6,830 bases of DNA from CAZBZG01 sp964496245 (lineage in GTDB: Bacteria; Planctomycetota; SZUA-567). The stretch covers positions 1 through 6,830 of the forward strand of contig CAZBZG010000257.1 of NCBI GenBank assembly GCA_964496245.1, written 5' to 3'. The notes under the pieces are model-generated. The model saw nothing but the letters and a program-made list of their open reading frames with translations. It was not told the DNA's origin and made no database searches. The first letter of the stretch is position 1; each line of letters begins with the position of its first letter. A program made the translations under genes and the position numbers. This document shows positions 1 to 5,879 of the stretch, piece by piece.

Positions 1-479
1 CGAGCGGCCACCTCGGCGATCCGGGTCGCGCCCTTGGTCACGACCACGAACTGGACGATGACCAGGATGAAGAAGATCACCAGGCCGATGGCCACGCTTT
101 CGCCGCCCACGAAATTGCCGAACACGCTGACCAACCGGCCGGCGGCGAACTCCCCCTGCTCGGCAGCATTGCCCAGAATCAGGCGCGTGGTGGCGATGTT
201 GAGCGACAGCCGGTAGAGCGTGGCGAACAGGAGCAGGGAGGGAAACGTCGAGAACTGGATCGGCCGGATCACGTAAATCGTGGTGAGCAGCAGGATCAGG
301 GAGAGCGTGATGTTGAAGCCGAGCAGGAGATCCATGACGGTGGGCGTCAGCGGGTAGATCATGATGCCGAGGGTGGCCACCAAGAAGACCGCCACCGCCA
401 GATCGCGGCTCTTGGCGAACTGCGTCCGTATCCGGGCGAACAGTTCCGCCCCTCGCATTGCAGCTGTGGCTTCCGCCAT
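1..479 (-). CDS. flhA: Flagellar export gate protein FlhA, N-terminal part (3' end outside window)
   Basis: The first 159 codons plus two bases are present; the rest lies beyond the left edge. FlhA is the large nonameric export-gate protein that docks chaperone-substrate complexes and couples ion flow to export. The visible part is its membrane domain: a short N-terminus, first hydrophobic helix (about 27-42), then the signatures DLLLGFNITLSLILLLTTIY (50-69) and RPIQFSTFPSLLLFATLYRL (72-91). SLNIATTRLIL follows (92-102), then FGNFVGGESVAIGLVIFFIL (120-139) and VVVTKGATRIAEVAA at the edge. These match the FHIPEP family closely. The ATG is set by GGAG nine bases upstream (TACGGAGCGAG), and by an in-frame stop at 498-500 that rules out longer starts. 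It lies 41 bases after flhB. Confidence 0.96.
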   Translation of the reverse strand, partial: MAEATAAMRGAELFARIRTQFAKSRDLAVAVFLVATLGIMIYPLTPTVMDLLLGFNITLSLILLLTTIYVIRPIQFSTFPSLLLFATLYRLSLNIATTRLILGNAAEQGEFAAGRLVSVFGNFVGGESVAIGLVIFFILVIVQFVVVTKGATRIAEVAA

Positions 480-520
480 CCGTACTCGCTCCGTATTTCA
501 CAGGCTGCCGATGCAGCCCC

Positions 521-1618
521 TCACGCCGCCGATTCGAGCGCCCTCCGGTATTGGGCGAGCTTCTCGCCCTTCAGCACATACGACAGGATCTCCGCCAACG
601 CCGGGAAGAGCGCTGCTGGAATCTCGTCTCCGATCTCGATCTTGTAGAGCTGACGGGCCAGCGACGGCGCCTGCCAGACCGGCACGCTGTTCTTCAGCGC
701 GAGCTCGATGATCTTCATCGCGATCCGGTCGGTGCCCTTCGCCACCACCAGCGGCGCCGCCATGTCCGGCTTGAACTGCACGGCGACGGCGTAGTGTGTC
801 GGGTTCCGTACCACCACCTCGGCCTCGGGCACCTCCTGCATCATCCGCTGCATGGCCATCTGTCGCTGGATCTGCCGGCGACGCGCGCGGACGTGCGGAT
901 CCCCCTCGGTTTCCTTCATCTCTTCCTTGACCTCCTGCCGGGTCATGCGGATGTCCTGGTTGTGCTGGTAGAACTGGTAAGCCATGTCGATCAAGCCGAG
1001 GATGAGGAAGAGCAACGCCAGCACCAGCCCGAGGTGCACCACCGCGTAGGCCGTGTGTGTCACGATCGCAGAGGGAGCGAGCGTCGCCAGCACTTGCGCG
1101 GCCGGCAATTCGTCCTGCAGCGTCAGGTAGGCGACGCCGGCCACGATGAGCAGCTTCCCGCAATTCATGGCCAAGGTCATCAGGCTCTTCAAGCTGACAA
1201 TGCGTTTGAAGCCGTTCACGGGATTCAACTTGTTGAGGTCCGGTCCGAGAGGATGGGTCGAAAACAGGAATCCCGTCTGCATGAGATTGGCCGCCAGGGC
1301 GATCGCCAGCACCCCGATCAGGAAGGGCCCCACGGCGATGCCAGTCTGGATCATCCAGTCGTAAACGTGCGGCACGATCTCGTTGGCCTCCGGCACGAGC
1401 AGCGACCCCATGTCCTGTTGGATCACGCGCGCGGTGATGGCCTCCAGACGCCGCAAAATCGTCTCCCCGCCGAACCGCAGCATCACCATCCCCCCCAACA
1501 GCACGGCAGCCGCGGCCAAGTCCCGGCTCTTGGCCACCCGACCGCGCTCGCGCATGCGCTGGCGCCGCCGTGGGGTGGCTTCTTCGGTCCGATCACCGGC
1601 CGCTTCGTCTGCGGGCAT
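521..1618 (-). CDS. flhB: Flagellar export gate switch protein FlhB
   Basis: 365 residues, normal length. FlhB wraps around the closed export gate and switches the substrate from rod/hook to filament proteins after self-cleavage. The N-terminal cytoplasmic signature TEEATPRRRQRMRERGRVAKSRDL (11-34) is followed by four membrane segments (about 36-52, 88-112, 146-166 and 186-214). Next come a linker (KEEMKETEGDPHVRARRRQIQ, 231-251) and the cytoplasmic domain with the autocleavage motif NPTH at 272-275, cut between N272 and P273. The tail has AKGTDRIAMKIIELA and the conserved VPVWQAPSLARQLYK (312-326), ending shortly after, with no extra C-terminal extension. All catalytic features are intact. 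The ATG is preceded by AGGAAG, which overlaps the fliR stop. Seven G bases in a row (1490-1496) encode part of L-G-G-M in the first membrane segment. Confidence 0.97.
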   Translation of the reverse strand: MPADEAAGDRTEEATPRRRQRMRERGRVAKSRDLAAAAVLLGGMVMLRFGGETILRRLEAITARVIQQDMGSLLVPEANEIVPHVYDWMIQTGIAVGPFLIGVLAIALAANLMQTGFLFSTHPLGPDLNKLNPVNGFKRIVSLKSLMTLAMNCGKLLIVAGVAYLTLQDELPAAQVLATLAPSAIVTHTAYAVVHLGLVLALLFLILGLIDMAYQFYQHNQDIRMTRQEVKEEMKETEGDPHVRARRRQIQRQMAMQRMMQEVPEAEVVVRNPTHYAVAVQFKPDMAAPLVVAKGTDRIAMKIIELALKNSVPVWQAPSLARQLYKIEIGDEIPAALFPALAEILSYVLKGEKLAQYRRALESAA

Positions 1619-1630
1619 GGCGCTCGCTTC

Positions 1631-2467
1631 CTAGGTCGGGGGAATCCCCAGCTGCTCCAGGGCGTAGCCGAGATCCCGGATCATCCCGTACAGGATCCCG
1701 CTCTTGTCGCCCGCCAGGTAGTGCTGTCCGTCGTCCAGGGCGAAACCGATCACGGGAATCATGAACATGAGCGTCGTCAACCCCAGGGCTACCCGCAGGG
1801 GAAGCCCCAGGACCATGATGTTCATCTGCGGCATGGTGCGCGTGAGAAATCCGACGACCACGCTGTTCAGGAGCATGACGAGCAGGATGGGCATGGCCAG
1901 CTGCAGGGCCACCACCAACATTCGTTTCCCCTCCCAATAGACCGCCGCACTCATGGGACTCAACGCATCGGGGAAGACCAGGGCGCCCATCTGCACGTAG
2001 TCGTAGCTCTTCCACAGCGCCGCGATGATCAGCAGGTGCAGGTTCGCGGCCAGGAAGATCACCACGGCCAGGTTCATGTTCAGGAACCCGATGATCGACA
2101 CGGACCGGTCGATCATGGGGTCCACGATATTGGCCAGCGCGAAGCCGATCTGCTGGCCCACCAGCTGGCCGCCCAGTTGGACGCCCATGAAGACCATGGA
2201 ACTGATGAAGCCCAGGACCAGGCCAACCGAGATCTCCTGCAGCGCCAGCAGCGCCAGGTCGGGCACGTTGAGCTGCGACGGCAGCACCGGGTCGGCGGTC
2301 GCCGTCGGGTACATCAGGAGCGCGAAGAAGAAGACCAGTCCGATCCGCGCCCGCAGGGGAAATTGCTGCCCACCAAAGAACGGGGCAAAGACCGCCACCC
2401 CCGAGCAGCGGATCAGCACGAGACCGAAGAGCAGATAGGCGGCAAGGGCGTCGGTAAACTCGACCAC
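1631..2467 (-). CDS. fliR: Flagellar type III export gate protein FliR
   Basis: 278 residues, close to the usual 255-265. FliR is the single-copy subunit that closes the FliP ring and contacts FlhB. It is strongly hydrophobic, with several membrane segments (about 8-30, 41-54, 72-95, 124-150, 185-210 and 217-243). Recognisable family stretches are FAPFFGGQQFPLRARIGL (27-44), the conserved GxQxGxxIGFALANIVDP region (about 100-117), and MPQMNIMVLGLPLRVALGL (212-230). The start is GTG, supported by GAGGGAAA about four bases upstream. No ATG upstream fits. The stop is 12 bases before the flhB start; the flhB ribosome binding site overlaps the fliR stop codon. Confidence 0.95.
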   Translation of the reverse strand: MVEFTDALAAYLLFGLVLIRCSGVAVFAPFFGGQQFPLRARIGLVFFFALLMYPTATADPVLPSQLNVPDLALLALQEISVGLVLGFISSMVFMGVQLGGQLVGQQIGFALANIVDPMIDRSVSIIGFLNMNLAVVIFLAANLHLLIIAALWKSYDYVQMGALVFPDALSPMSAAVYWEGKRMLVVALQLAMPILLVMLLNSVVVGFLTRTMPQMNIMVLGLPLRVALGLTTLMFMIPVIGFALDDGQHYLAGDKSGILYGMIRDLGYALEQLGIPPT

Positions 2468-2522
2468 GTCTTTCCCTCACACGGCAGTTCGAAGGCCGGG
2501 GCATCCAGCGCCCCCCCTCTCG

Positions 2523-2792
2523 CTAGAGACTCGACATCAGCGACCACAGGTTCCGGGTGAATTCCATCAACACCGAACTCATCCACGGCAACGACACCGC
2601 CAGGGACACCAGCACGGCGAAGAGCTTCGGCACGAACGTGATGGTCATCTCCTGGACCCCGGTCACGGTCTGGACCAGGCTGATCAGCACGCCCACCAGG
2701 AGCGCGGTGAGCAACACCGGCATGGCGATGAGGAACGTCGTCCACAGCATCCGGTGGGCCACCGCCACCACGTCCTGAACATCCGGCGTCAT
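2523..2792 (-). CDS. fliQ: Flagellar type III export gate protein FliQ
   Basis: 89 residues, the normal length for the family. FliQ packs as four copies around the FliP/FliR core of the export gate. Two hydrophobic hairpin segments are visible (about 16-40 and 54-76), with the connecting family signature QTVTGVQEMTITFVPK (41-56), which contains the conserved Gln and Lys of the loop. The ATG is preceded by AAGGAG five bases upstream, a strong ribosome binding site. It starts 37 bases after the fliP stop and ends 55 bases before fliR. Nothing unusual. Confidence 0.96.
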   Translation of the reverse strand: MTPDVQDVVAVAHRMLWTTFLIAMPVLLTALLVGVLISLVQTVTGVQEMTITFVPKLFAVLVSLAVSLPWMSSVLMEFTRNLWSLMSSL

Positions 2793-2829
2793 CGCCTCTC
2801 CTTCTTCCTCGCAACGATTCGCGCAACCG

Positions 2830-3738
2830 TCACGGAATCCCCTGCAGTTGCTGGACGACCGATACGGGAAAACTGCTGACCAGCCCCTCCATCAGAAGGC
2901 GCCAGCCATCGACCAGCACGAACAGGATGATCTTGAACGGCAGGCTGATCATGACCGGCGGCAACATCATCATGCCCATGCTCATGAGCACCGATGCGAT
3001 CACCACGTCCAGGATCAGGAACGGAAGATACAGGAGAAACCCCATCCAAAAGGCGCGCTTGAGTTCCGACGTGATGAAGGCCGGGATCAGCACGTGGGTG
3101 GGCATGTCTTCCCGCTTGAACGAACCGATGTCCTCCACGGGCTTGCCGTAGATCCCCATGAAGAAGTACACCTCCTCGGTCGCGCGGTTGGCCTCCAGGC
3201 AGGCGAACATGAAGGCGCGGTTCGGCGCAAGTACGCGCTCGAACATCTCGGCCTGCGTCATGCGGCGACCCGTTTCGGGCAGGGTGCGCCCCTCGAGATA
3301 GGGCTCGAGGCCGTCCTCCCAGGCCATCTGCCACGTCGGCGCCATGATGAAGAGCGTGAGAAAGAGCCCGAGACCGATCAGCACCTGGTCGGGCGGCAGC
3401 GACTGCGTGGCCAGAGCCCGCCGCAGGAAGCTCAGCACGATGATGATGCGGGTGAAGCAGGTGGTGAGAATCAGGATGCTGGGCGCCAGAGTGAGGAAGG
3501 TGAGCAGCGCAACGGTCTGCAGGACGCTAGCCACCTGCTCCGGGGTCTTGGCCGGCACGAGTCCGTCCTTGGTCACCACCGGCAGGAAGTACGGTTCTTC
3601 CTGCTCCTGCTCACTGCTGACGGGCACGACCGGAGTCGGCTCCCCTGCCAGGGCAGCAACAGCCCCCAACAACTGTCCGGTCAAAGTTGAAAATGCGAGC
3701 AAAAAAAGGAAGCGCCGTCTCATCCAGGTCGTCCCCAT
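2830..3738 (-). CDS. fliP: Flagellar type III export gate protein FliP
   Basis: 302 residues. FliP forms the pentameric core of the export channel with FliQ and FliR in the inner membrane. A cleavable signal peptide is likely (MRRR at 6-9, hydrophobic to about 31, cleavage near ALA/GEP). An acidic stretch follows (about 32-60), then the family core: LAPSILILTTCFTRIIIVLSF (84-104), PPDQVLIGLGLFLTLFIMAP (115-134), a periplasmic loop (about 135-215), and MPTHVLIPAFITSELKRAFW. The most conserved part is VLMSMGMMMLPPVMISLPFK (250-269), which includes the Met-rich loop that gates the channel in known structures, then FVLVDGW. The chosen ATG (3738) has AGGGG eight bases upstream and follows fliO by 10 bases. 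The frame stays open further upstream, but a longer start would overlap fliO and add residues unlike FliP. The in-frame ATG at 3723 (MRRR) is also possible. E. coli FliP has 245 residues. Confidence 0.96.
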   Translation of the reverse strand: MGTTWMRRRFLFLLAFSTLTGQLLGAVAALAGEPTPVVPVSSEQEQEEPYFLPVVTKDGLVPAKTPEQVASVLQTVALLTFLTLAPSILILTTCFTRIIIVLSFLRRALATQSLPPDQVLIGLGLFLTLFIMAPTWQMAWEDGLEPYLEGRTLPETGRRMTQAEMFERVLAPNRAFMFACLEANRATEEVYFFMGIYGKPVEDIGSFKREDMPTHVLIPAFITSELKRAFWMGFLLYLPFLILDVVIASVLMSMGMMMLPPVMISLPFKIILFVLVDGWRLLMEGLVSSFPVSVVQQLQGIP

Positions 3739-3748
3739 TGCATCGCCC

Positions 3749-4471
3749 CTATTCCGCCCGCCGCAGCGCCTTGACCTGGGAGCGCAGCGTGCCCAGGCGC
3801 GTTTCCAGGTCGGACGCCAGCACGGTTGCCTCGCCGGCGGCCTCGGTACGGTCTTTCTTTTCAATGTGCGTTTCGAACAGTCGTTGGAAGAGGCTCTTGC
3901 CCGCTTCCGCCTTTGGGCGCGCGACCGCCAGCATCTCGGCCACCTCTGCCTGGTCGGTGATTTCGGTCAAGGGGCGCATCTGATCCGGCCCGACCCCCAC
4001 GACCAGCAGGCGTTCGCCCACGCGCACCAGGGCGATGTACCGGCGCGCATCGACGTGGGTCCGTCCGAGCACCTCCACGCCAGGCGAAGCAAAGAGCTTC
4101 TGTCCGCCTGGCAGGTACTTCTTGACGAGATGGAGCGCCAGCCAGAGAACCGCGCCCAGCACCGCCAGGTAGAGGACCACGCGCCCCCACAGCAGGACGG
4201 GATTGGGCGGCGCCGGCTCTTCGGATTCGGCGCGGGGCTGGGGGCGCGGTGCAAAGGGCTCTCCCTGCAAATAGTTACGGACGCGCGTGTTGGGAGGGGC
4301 AGCTGTTTCAGGCGCTTCGGCGGGAGGGGTCTCGGCCCGGGCGTCGGGGGACGGGGGAGGAGCCTCTGCTGCAGCTCCCAGGCATGGGACACACAATGCC
4401 ACGACCAGGAACAAGGCGAAAGCCCGTTCCCGTCCCCCCCCACCAAGGCACCATGTAGCGTCCCGGCTCAT
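3749..4471 (-). CDS. fliO: Flagellar biosynthetic protein FliO (long form with signal peptide)
   Basis: 240 residues from the ATG; a GTG directly before it (4474) is an equally possible start. FliO helps assemble the FliP ring of the export gate. The N-terminus looks like a signal peptide (hydrophobic core AFALFLVVALCVPCLG, cleavage likely near AAAEA). A Pro/Ala/Glu-rich periplasmic stretch follows (about 35-90), then a transmembrane helix (about 92-116, LLWGRVVLYLAVLGAVLWLAL) followed by KKYLPGG. The cytoplasmic FliO domain is about 130-170: GVEVLGRTHVDARRYIALVR, then LLVVGVGPDQMRPL. The C-terminal tail is charged and ends in a likely short helix. It is about twice the length of E. coli FliO (121 residues). 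Eight G bases in a row encode part of the Gly run near residue 12. It ends 10 bases before the fliP ATG. Family assignment rests on domain pattern and position, as FliO is poorly conserved. Confidence 0.88.
   Translation of the reverse strand: MSRDATWCLGGGGRERAFALFLVVALCVPCLGAAAEAPPPSPDARAETPPAEAPETAAPPNTRVRNYLQGEPFAPRPQPRAESEEPAPPNPVLLWGRVVLYLAVLGAVLWLALHLVKKYLPGGQKLFASPGVEVLGRTHVDARRYIALVRVGERLLVVGVGPDQMRPLTEITDQAEVAEMLAVARPKAEAGKSLFQRLFETHIEKKDRTEAAGEATVLASDLETRLGTLRSQVKALRRAE
4434..4441 (-). repeat. Eight-base G homopolymer in the 5' part of fliO
   Basis: On the minus strand GGT is followed by eight G bases and then ACGG, encoding most of the GGGG run around residues 10-13 of FliO. It is the longest single-base run I see in the window. 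A gain or loss of one base would frameshift fliO near its start. Whether its length varies in cells cannot be told from one sequence. Confidence 0.75.
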
Positions 4472-4480
4472 CACCGACCT

Positions 4481-4515
4481 GCTCCCCCCAGAGAAGCTCC
4501 CCCCGCATTTTCCCC
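4481..4515 (-). repeat. G-rich leader of fliO with tandem GGGGGGAGC
   Basis: On the minus strand the fliO leader carries GGGG (4512-4515) and then the nonamer GGGGGGAGC twice (4496-4504 and 4481-4489), start to start 15 bases apart. The second copy lies 7-10 bases before the GTG/ATG start and can serve as the Shine-Dalgarno sequence. The first is too far away to be one for this start. The three G-runs have loops of seven and nine bases, so a weak or incomplete G-quadruplex is conceivable but not shown. Confidence 0.55.
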
Positions 4516-4523
4516 GGATGATG

Positions 4524-4551
4524 ATTATAGAAATTCGGGGGGGCGATTCAA
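4524..4551 (-). promoter_or_regulatory. Putative sigma-70 type promoter driving fliO-flhA
   Basis: On the minus strand a TTGAAT -35 element (4546-4551; four of six consensus bases) is followed by a 16-base spacer and a perfect TATAAT -10 element (4524-4529). Transcription would start at about 4516-4519, giving a leader of about 45-48 bases before the fliO ATG. It sits in the only large gap of the block and in a local AT-rich patch of GC-rich DNA. The spacer contains seven consecutive C bases (4537-4543 on this strand). This is a sequence match only; promoter activity is unproven. Confidence 0.6.
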
Positions 4552-4721
4552 GCCTAAGATCCGGATAATGTTGAGGTTGGAAAGTTGGCGCAATCAGCTC
4601 CAGAGCGGGCGGCCTTCCGCACAGGCGGCCTGCACGAGGTCAGCAGCGCGTGGGCAAGACCCGGAGGGCACCCTTCGCAGGCCTGCCGCCCGACAACGAC
4701 GGGCCCGTTCGCCAAGCCATT

Positions 4722-5156
4722 CTACCGCTTGATGATGCTGCGTTCCTTGTCCGAGAGGATGTTGGTCACACGCACGCAGAAATAGTCGTTGAGCACAAGC
4801 ACTTCGCCCTGGGCCACGAGGCGCTCGTTGATCAGGATGTCCACGGGTGCGCCAGCGTCCTTGTCCAGCTGGACCACGGACCCTTCCCGAAGACGCAGCA
4901 CATCCTCGACCGACATGTAGGTCCGGCCGAGTTCGATCTTGACATCCAGCTCAACGTCGTAGAGCAGATCCACGCTGCCGGGTTCTGTCGCACTCGGCGG
5001 TCCTCCCTGGGTGCCGAAATCGGGCATTTCCATGCTTTCGGGCGTCCCCAGGAGCGAGGAGAGCTCGCCGCCGACATCCTCGCCGCCCTCTCCCATGCCT
5101 TCCGCAGCCCCCGAGAGCAGAGCATCGATATCCTCTTGGCTCAGTTCTTCCGGCAT
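4722..5156 (-). CDS. fliN: Flagellar motor switch protein FliN with FliM-like N-terminal peptide
   Basis: 144 residues. FliN is a C-ring protein of the rotor that takes part in direction switching and docks the FliH/FliI export ATPase. The C-terminal SpoA (surface presentation of antigens) domain spans about 62-140, with VELDVKIELGRTYMSVEDVL, GSVVQLDKDAGAPVDILINE, LVAQGEVLVLNDYFCVRVTNI. Residues 15-60 are a flexible Gly/Glu/Ser/Pro-rich linker. The first residues, MPEELSQEDIDALLSG, match the LSQxEIDALL peptide that in FliM, and in FliY-type FliN proteins, binds phosphorylated CheY. The ATG has AAAGGA about six bases upstream. fliM normally precedes this gene but is absent here, so either fliM lies elsewhere or this protein takes part of its job (inference). 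No FliY-type CheC phosphatase domain is present; the protein is too short for it. Confidence 0.93.
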   Translation of the reverse strand: MPEELSQEDIDALLSGAAEGMGEGGEDVGGELSSLLGTPESMEMPDFGTQGGPPSATEPGSVDLLYDVELDVKIELGRTYMSVEDVLRLREGSVVQLDKDAGAPVDILINERLVAQGEVLVLNDYFCVRVTNILSDKERSIIKR

Positions 5157-5205
5157 GATGCATCCTTTCGTGCGGACCCGGCGTCCCGCGTCGGCAGCTT
5201 TCGCC

Positions 5206-5805
5206 CTACTGCATGTAGTAGGTAAGCAAGAGCACGTTCGTCACCCGCTGCTTGCTCAGATTCTCCTCGGACAGGTCCAAGTCGAGCTCCTCCAACTCGC
5301 CGTTCACGTACTCCTTGACAAAAACTTTGATCTTCTCCTGCCCGGCCGGGCTGACCAACCGGTCATGGGTCTGCTGGCTGATGTACTGCTGCAGCTTGTC
5401 GCGGATGAACGGCTCCAGGCTCCGCAGCGCGTCCATGAACTTCTGCCAGTCCTCGTCGCTGATCGAGACGCCCTGTTCGCGCTCCTTGGGCAGCAAGCCG
5501 AGAACGATCTGCAGCTCCATGGCCAGCGTCCGCGTCTGTCCGGTCTGCACGCGCACGCTGTAGTTCAGATCGCTGATCTTGAGGTGATACTTGTTGAAAT
5601 GCTTCGCTTGGATCTGCGGGGCCTTCTGCTCTTCGGCCTGCTCGCGGAATCCCGCCCCCTCCTTGTACCGGAACAGAACCACGAAGAACAACACGGTCAA
5701 TACCTGGGCCACGATCAGAATCACCCATCCGCGGACGCCGCCGAGGAACCCGCCGGCCGCCGCGTCCTCGATCTGCTTCTCCTCTTGCCGTTCTTCTTCA
5801 GCCAC
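5206..5805 (-). CDS. fliL: Flagellar basal body-associated protein FliL
   Basis: 199 residues. FliL is a single-pass inner-membrane protein whose periplasmic domain surrounds the stator and supports MotA/MotB activity. Seen here: a very acidic and Gln-rich cytoplasmic N-terminus (1-15), one transmembrane helix (about 26-46, GWVILIVAQVLTVLFFVVLF), a periplasmic linker, and a FliL domain from about 70 to the end. The domain has the expected helix (about 118-145, ending FIRDKLQQYISQQ), a second segment (VSPAGQEKIK...VNGELEEL) and the terminal strand VTNVLLLTYYMQ. It is somewhat longer than E. coli FliL (about 154 residues). The start is GTG; the sequence AAGGAG seven bases upstream supports it. 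The next gene is fliN, 49 bases on, with no fliM between. Overall sequence identity to classical FliL is modest, but fold pattern and context agree. Confidence 0.88.
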   Translation of the reverse strand: MAEEERQEEKQIEDAAAGGFLGGVRGWVILIVAQVLTVLFFVVLFRYKEGAGFREQAEEQKAPQIQAKHFNKYHLKISDLNYSVRVQTGQTRTLAMELQIVLGLLPKEREQGVSISDEDWQKFMDALRSLEPFIRDKLQQYISQQTHDRLVSPAGQEKIKVFVKEYVNGELEELDLDLSEENLSKQRVTNVLLLTYYMQ

Positions 5806-5879
5806 CGGTACTCTCCTTCCTCCGAGCCCGCGGACCCGTCACGCCCCTCCGCCTTCGCGCGTAAGGGACGCCCGCAGCC

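Larger units (their letters stand above)
4475..4721 (-). other. 247-base intergenic region between fliN and fliO
   Basis: This is by far the longest gap in a block where other gaps are 10-74 bases or an overlap. I see no supportable gene in it. The half nearest fliN is GC-rich and contains two perfect 10-base palindromes, ACGGGCCCGT (4699-4708) and GCAGGCCTGC (4677-4686). It also has a small hairpin (4622-4632) and the octamer GGCGGCCT repeated 16 bases apart (4608-4615 and 4624-4631). None has a following T-run on the minus strand, so no standard intrinsic terminator is present. The half nearest fliO is AT-richer and holds a promoter and a G-rich leader, listed separately. The layout suggests a boundary between a motA-fliN unit and a fliO-flhA unit. 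Confidence 0.7.

Noticed and set aside
2498..2514. A five-base-pair hairpin (GGGGC with seven-base loop) between fliQ and fliR as a terminator
   Set aside because: The stem is short, there is no T-run after it on the minus strand, and fliR follows closely in the same direction, so termination here is unlikely.
458..2560. A 700-codon open frame on the plus strand
   Set aside because: It lies exactly opposite fliR and flhB, whose protein motifs are unmistakable. Its translation is dominated by His, Gln, Arg and Asp with no domain pattern, as expected when GC-rich hydrophobic genes are read in antisense.
3722..3743. A tiny reading frame from the ATG at 3743 before fliP
   Set aside because: It gives only seven codons (MQWGRPG then stop) out of frame with fliP. 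It probably arises from the chance sequence GATGCAATG; there is no evidence of a leader-peptide function.
3739..3864. A longer fliP starting at 3864
   Set aside because: It would overlap the fliO 3' end by over 100 bases and place an Arg/Pro-rich segment before an obvious signal peptide. The ATG at 3738 has a ribosome binding site.
4587..4602. A sigma-54 type promoter, TGG-N11-GC spacing, upstream of fliO
   Set aside because: The GG and GC are correctly spaced but the rest reads TGGAGCT...GCGC instead of TGGCACG...TTGC. Such a match is expected by chance in GC-rich DNA.
3344..4732. A 462-codon open frame on the plus strand opposite fliP and fliO
   Set aside because: Antisense shadow with biased composition and no recognisable motif. 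It also runs across the promoter and leader of fliO.
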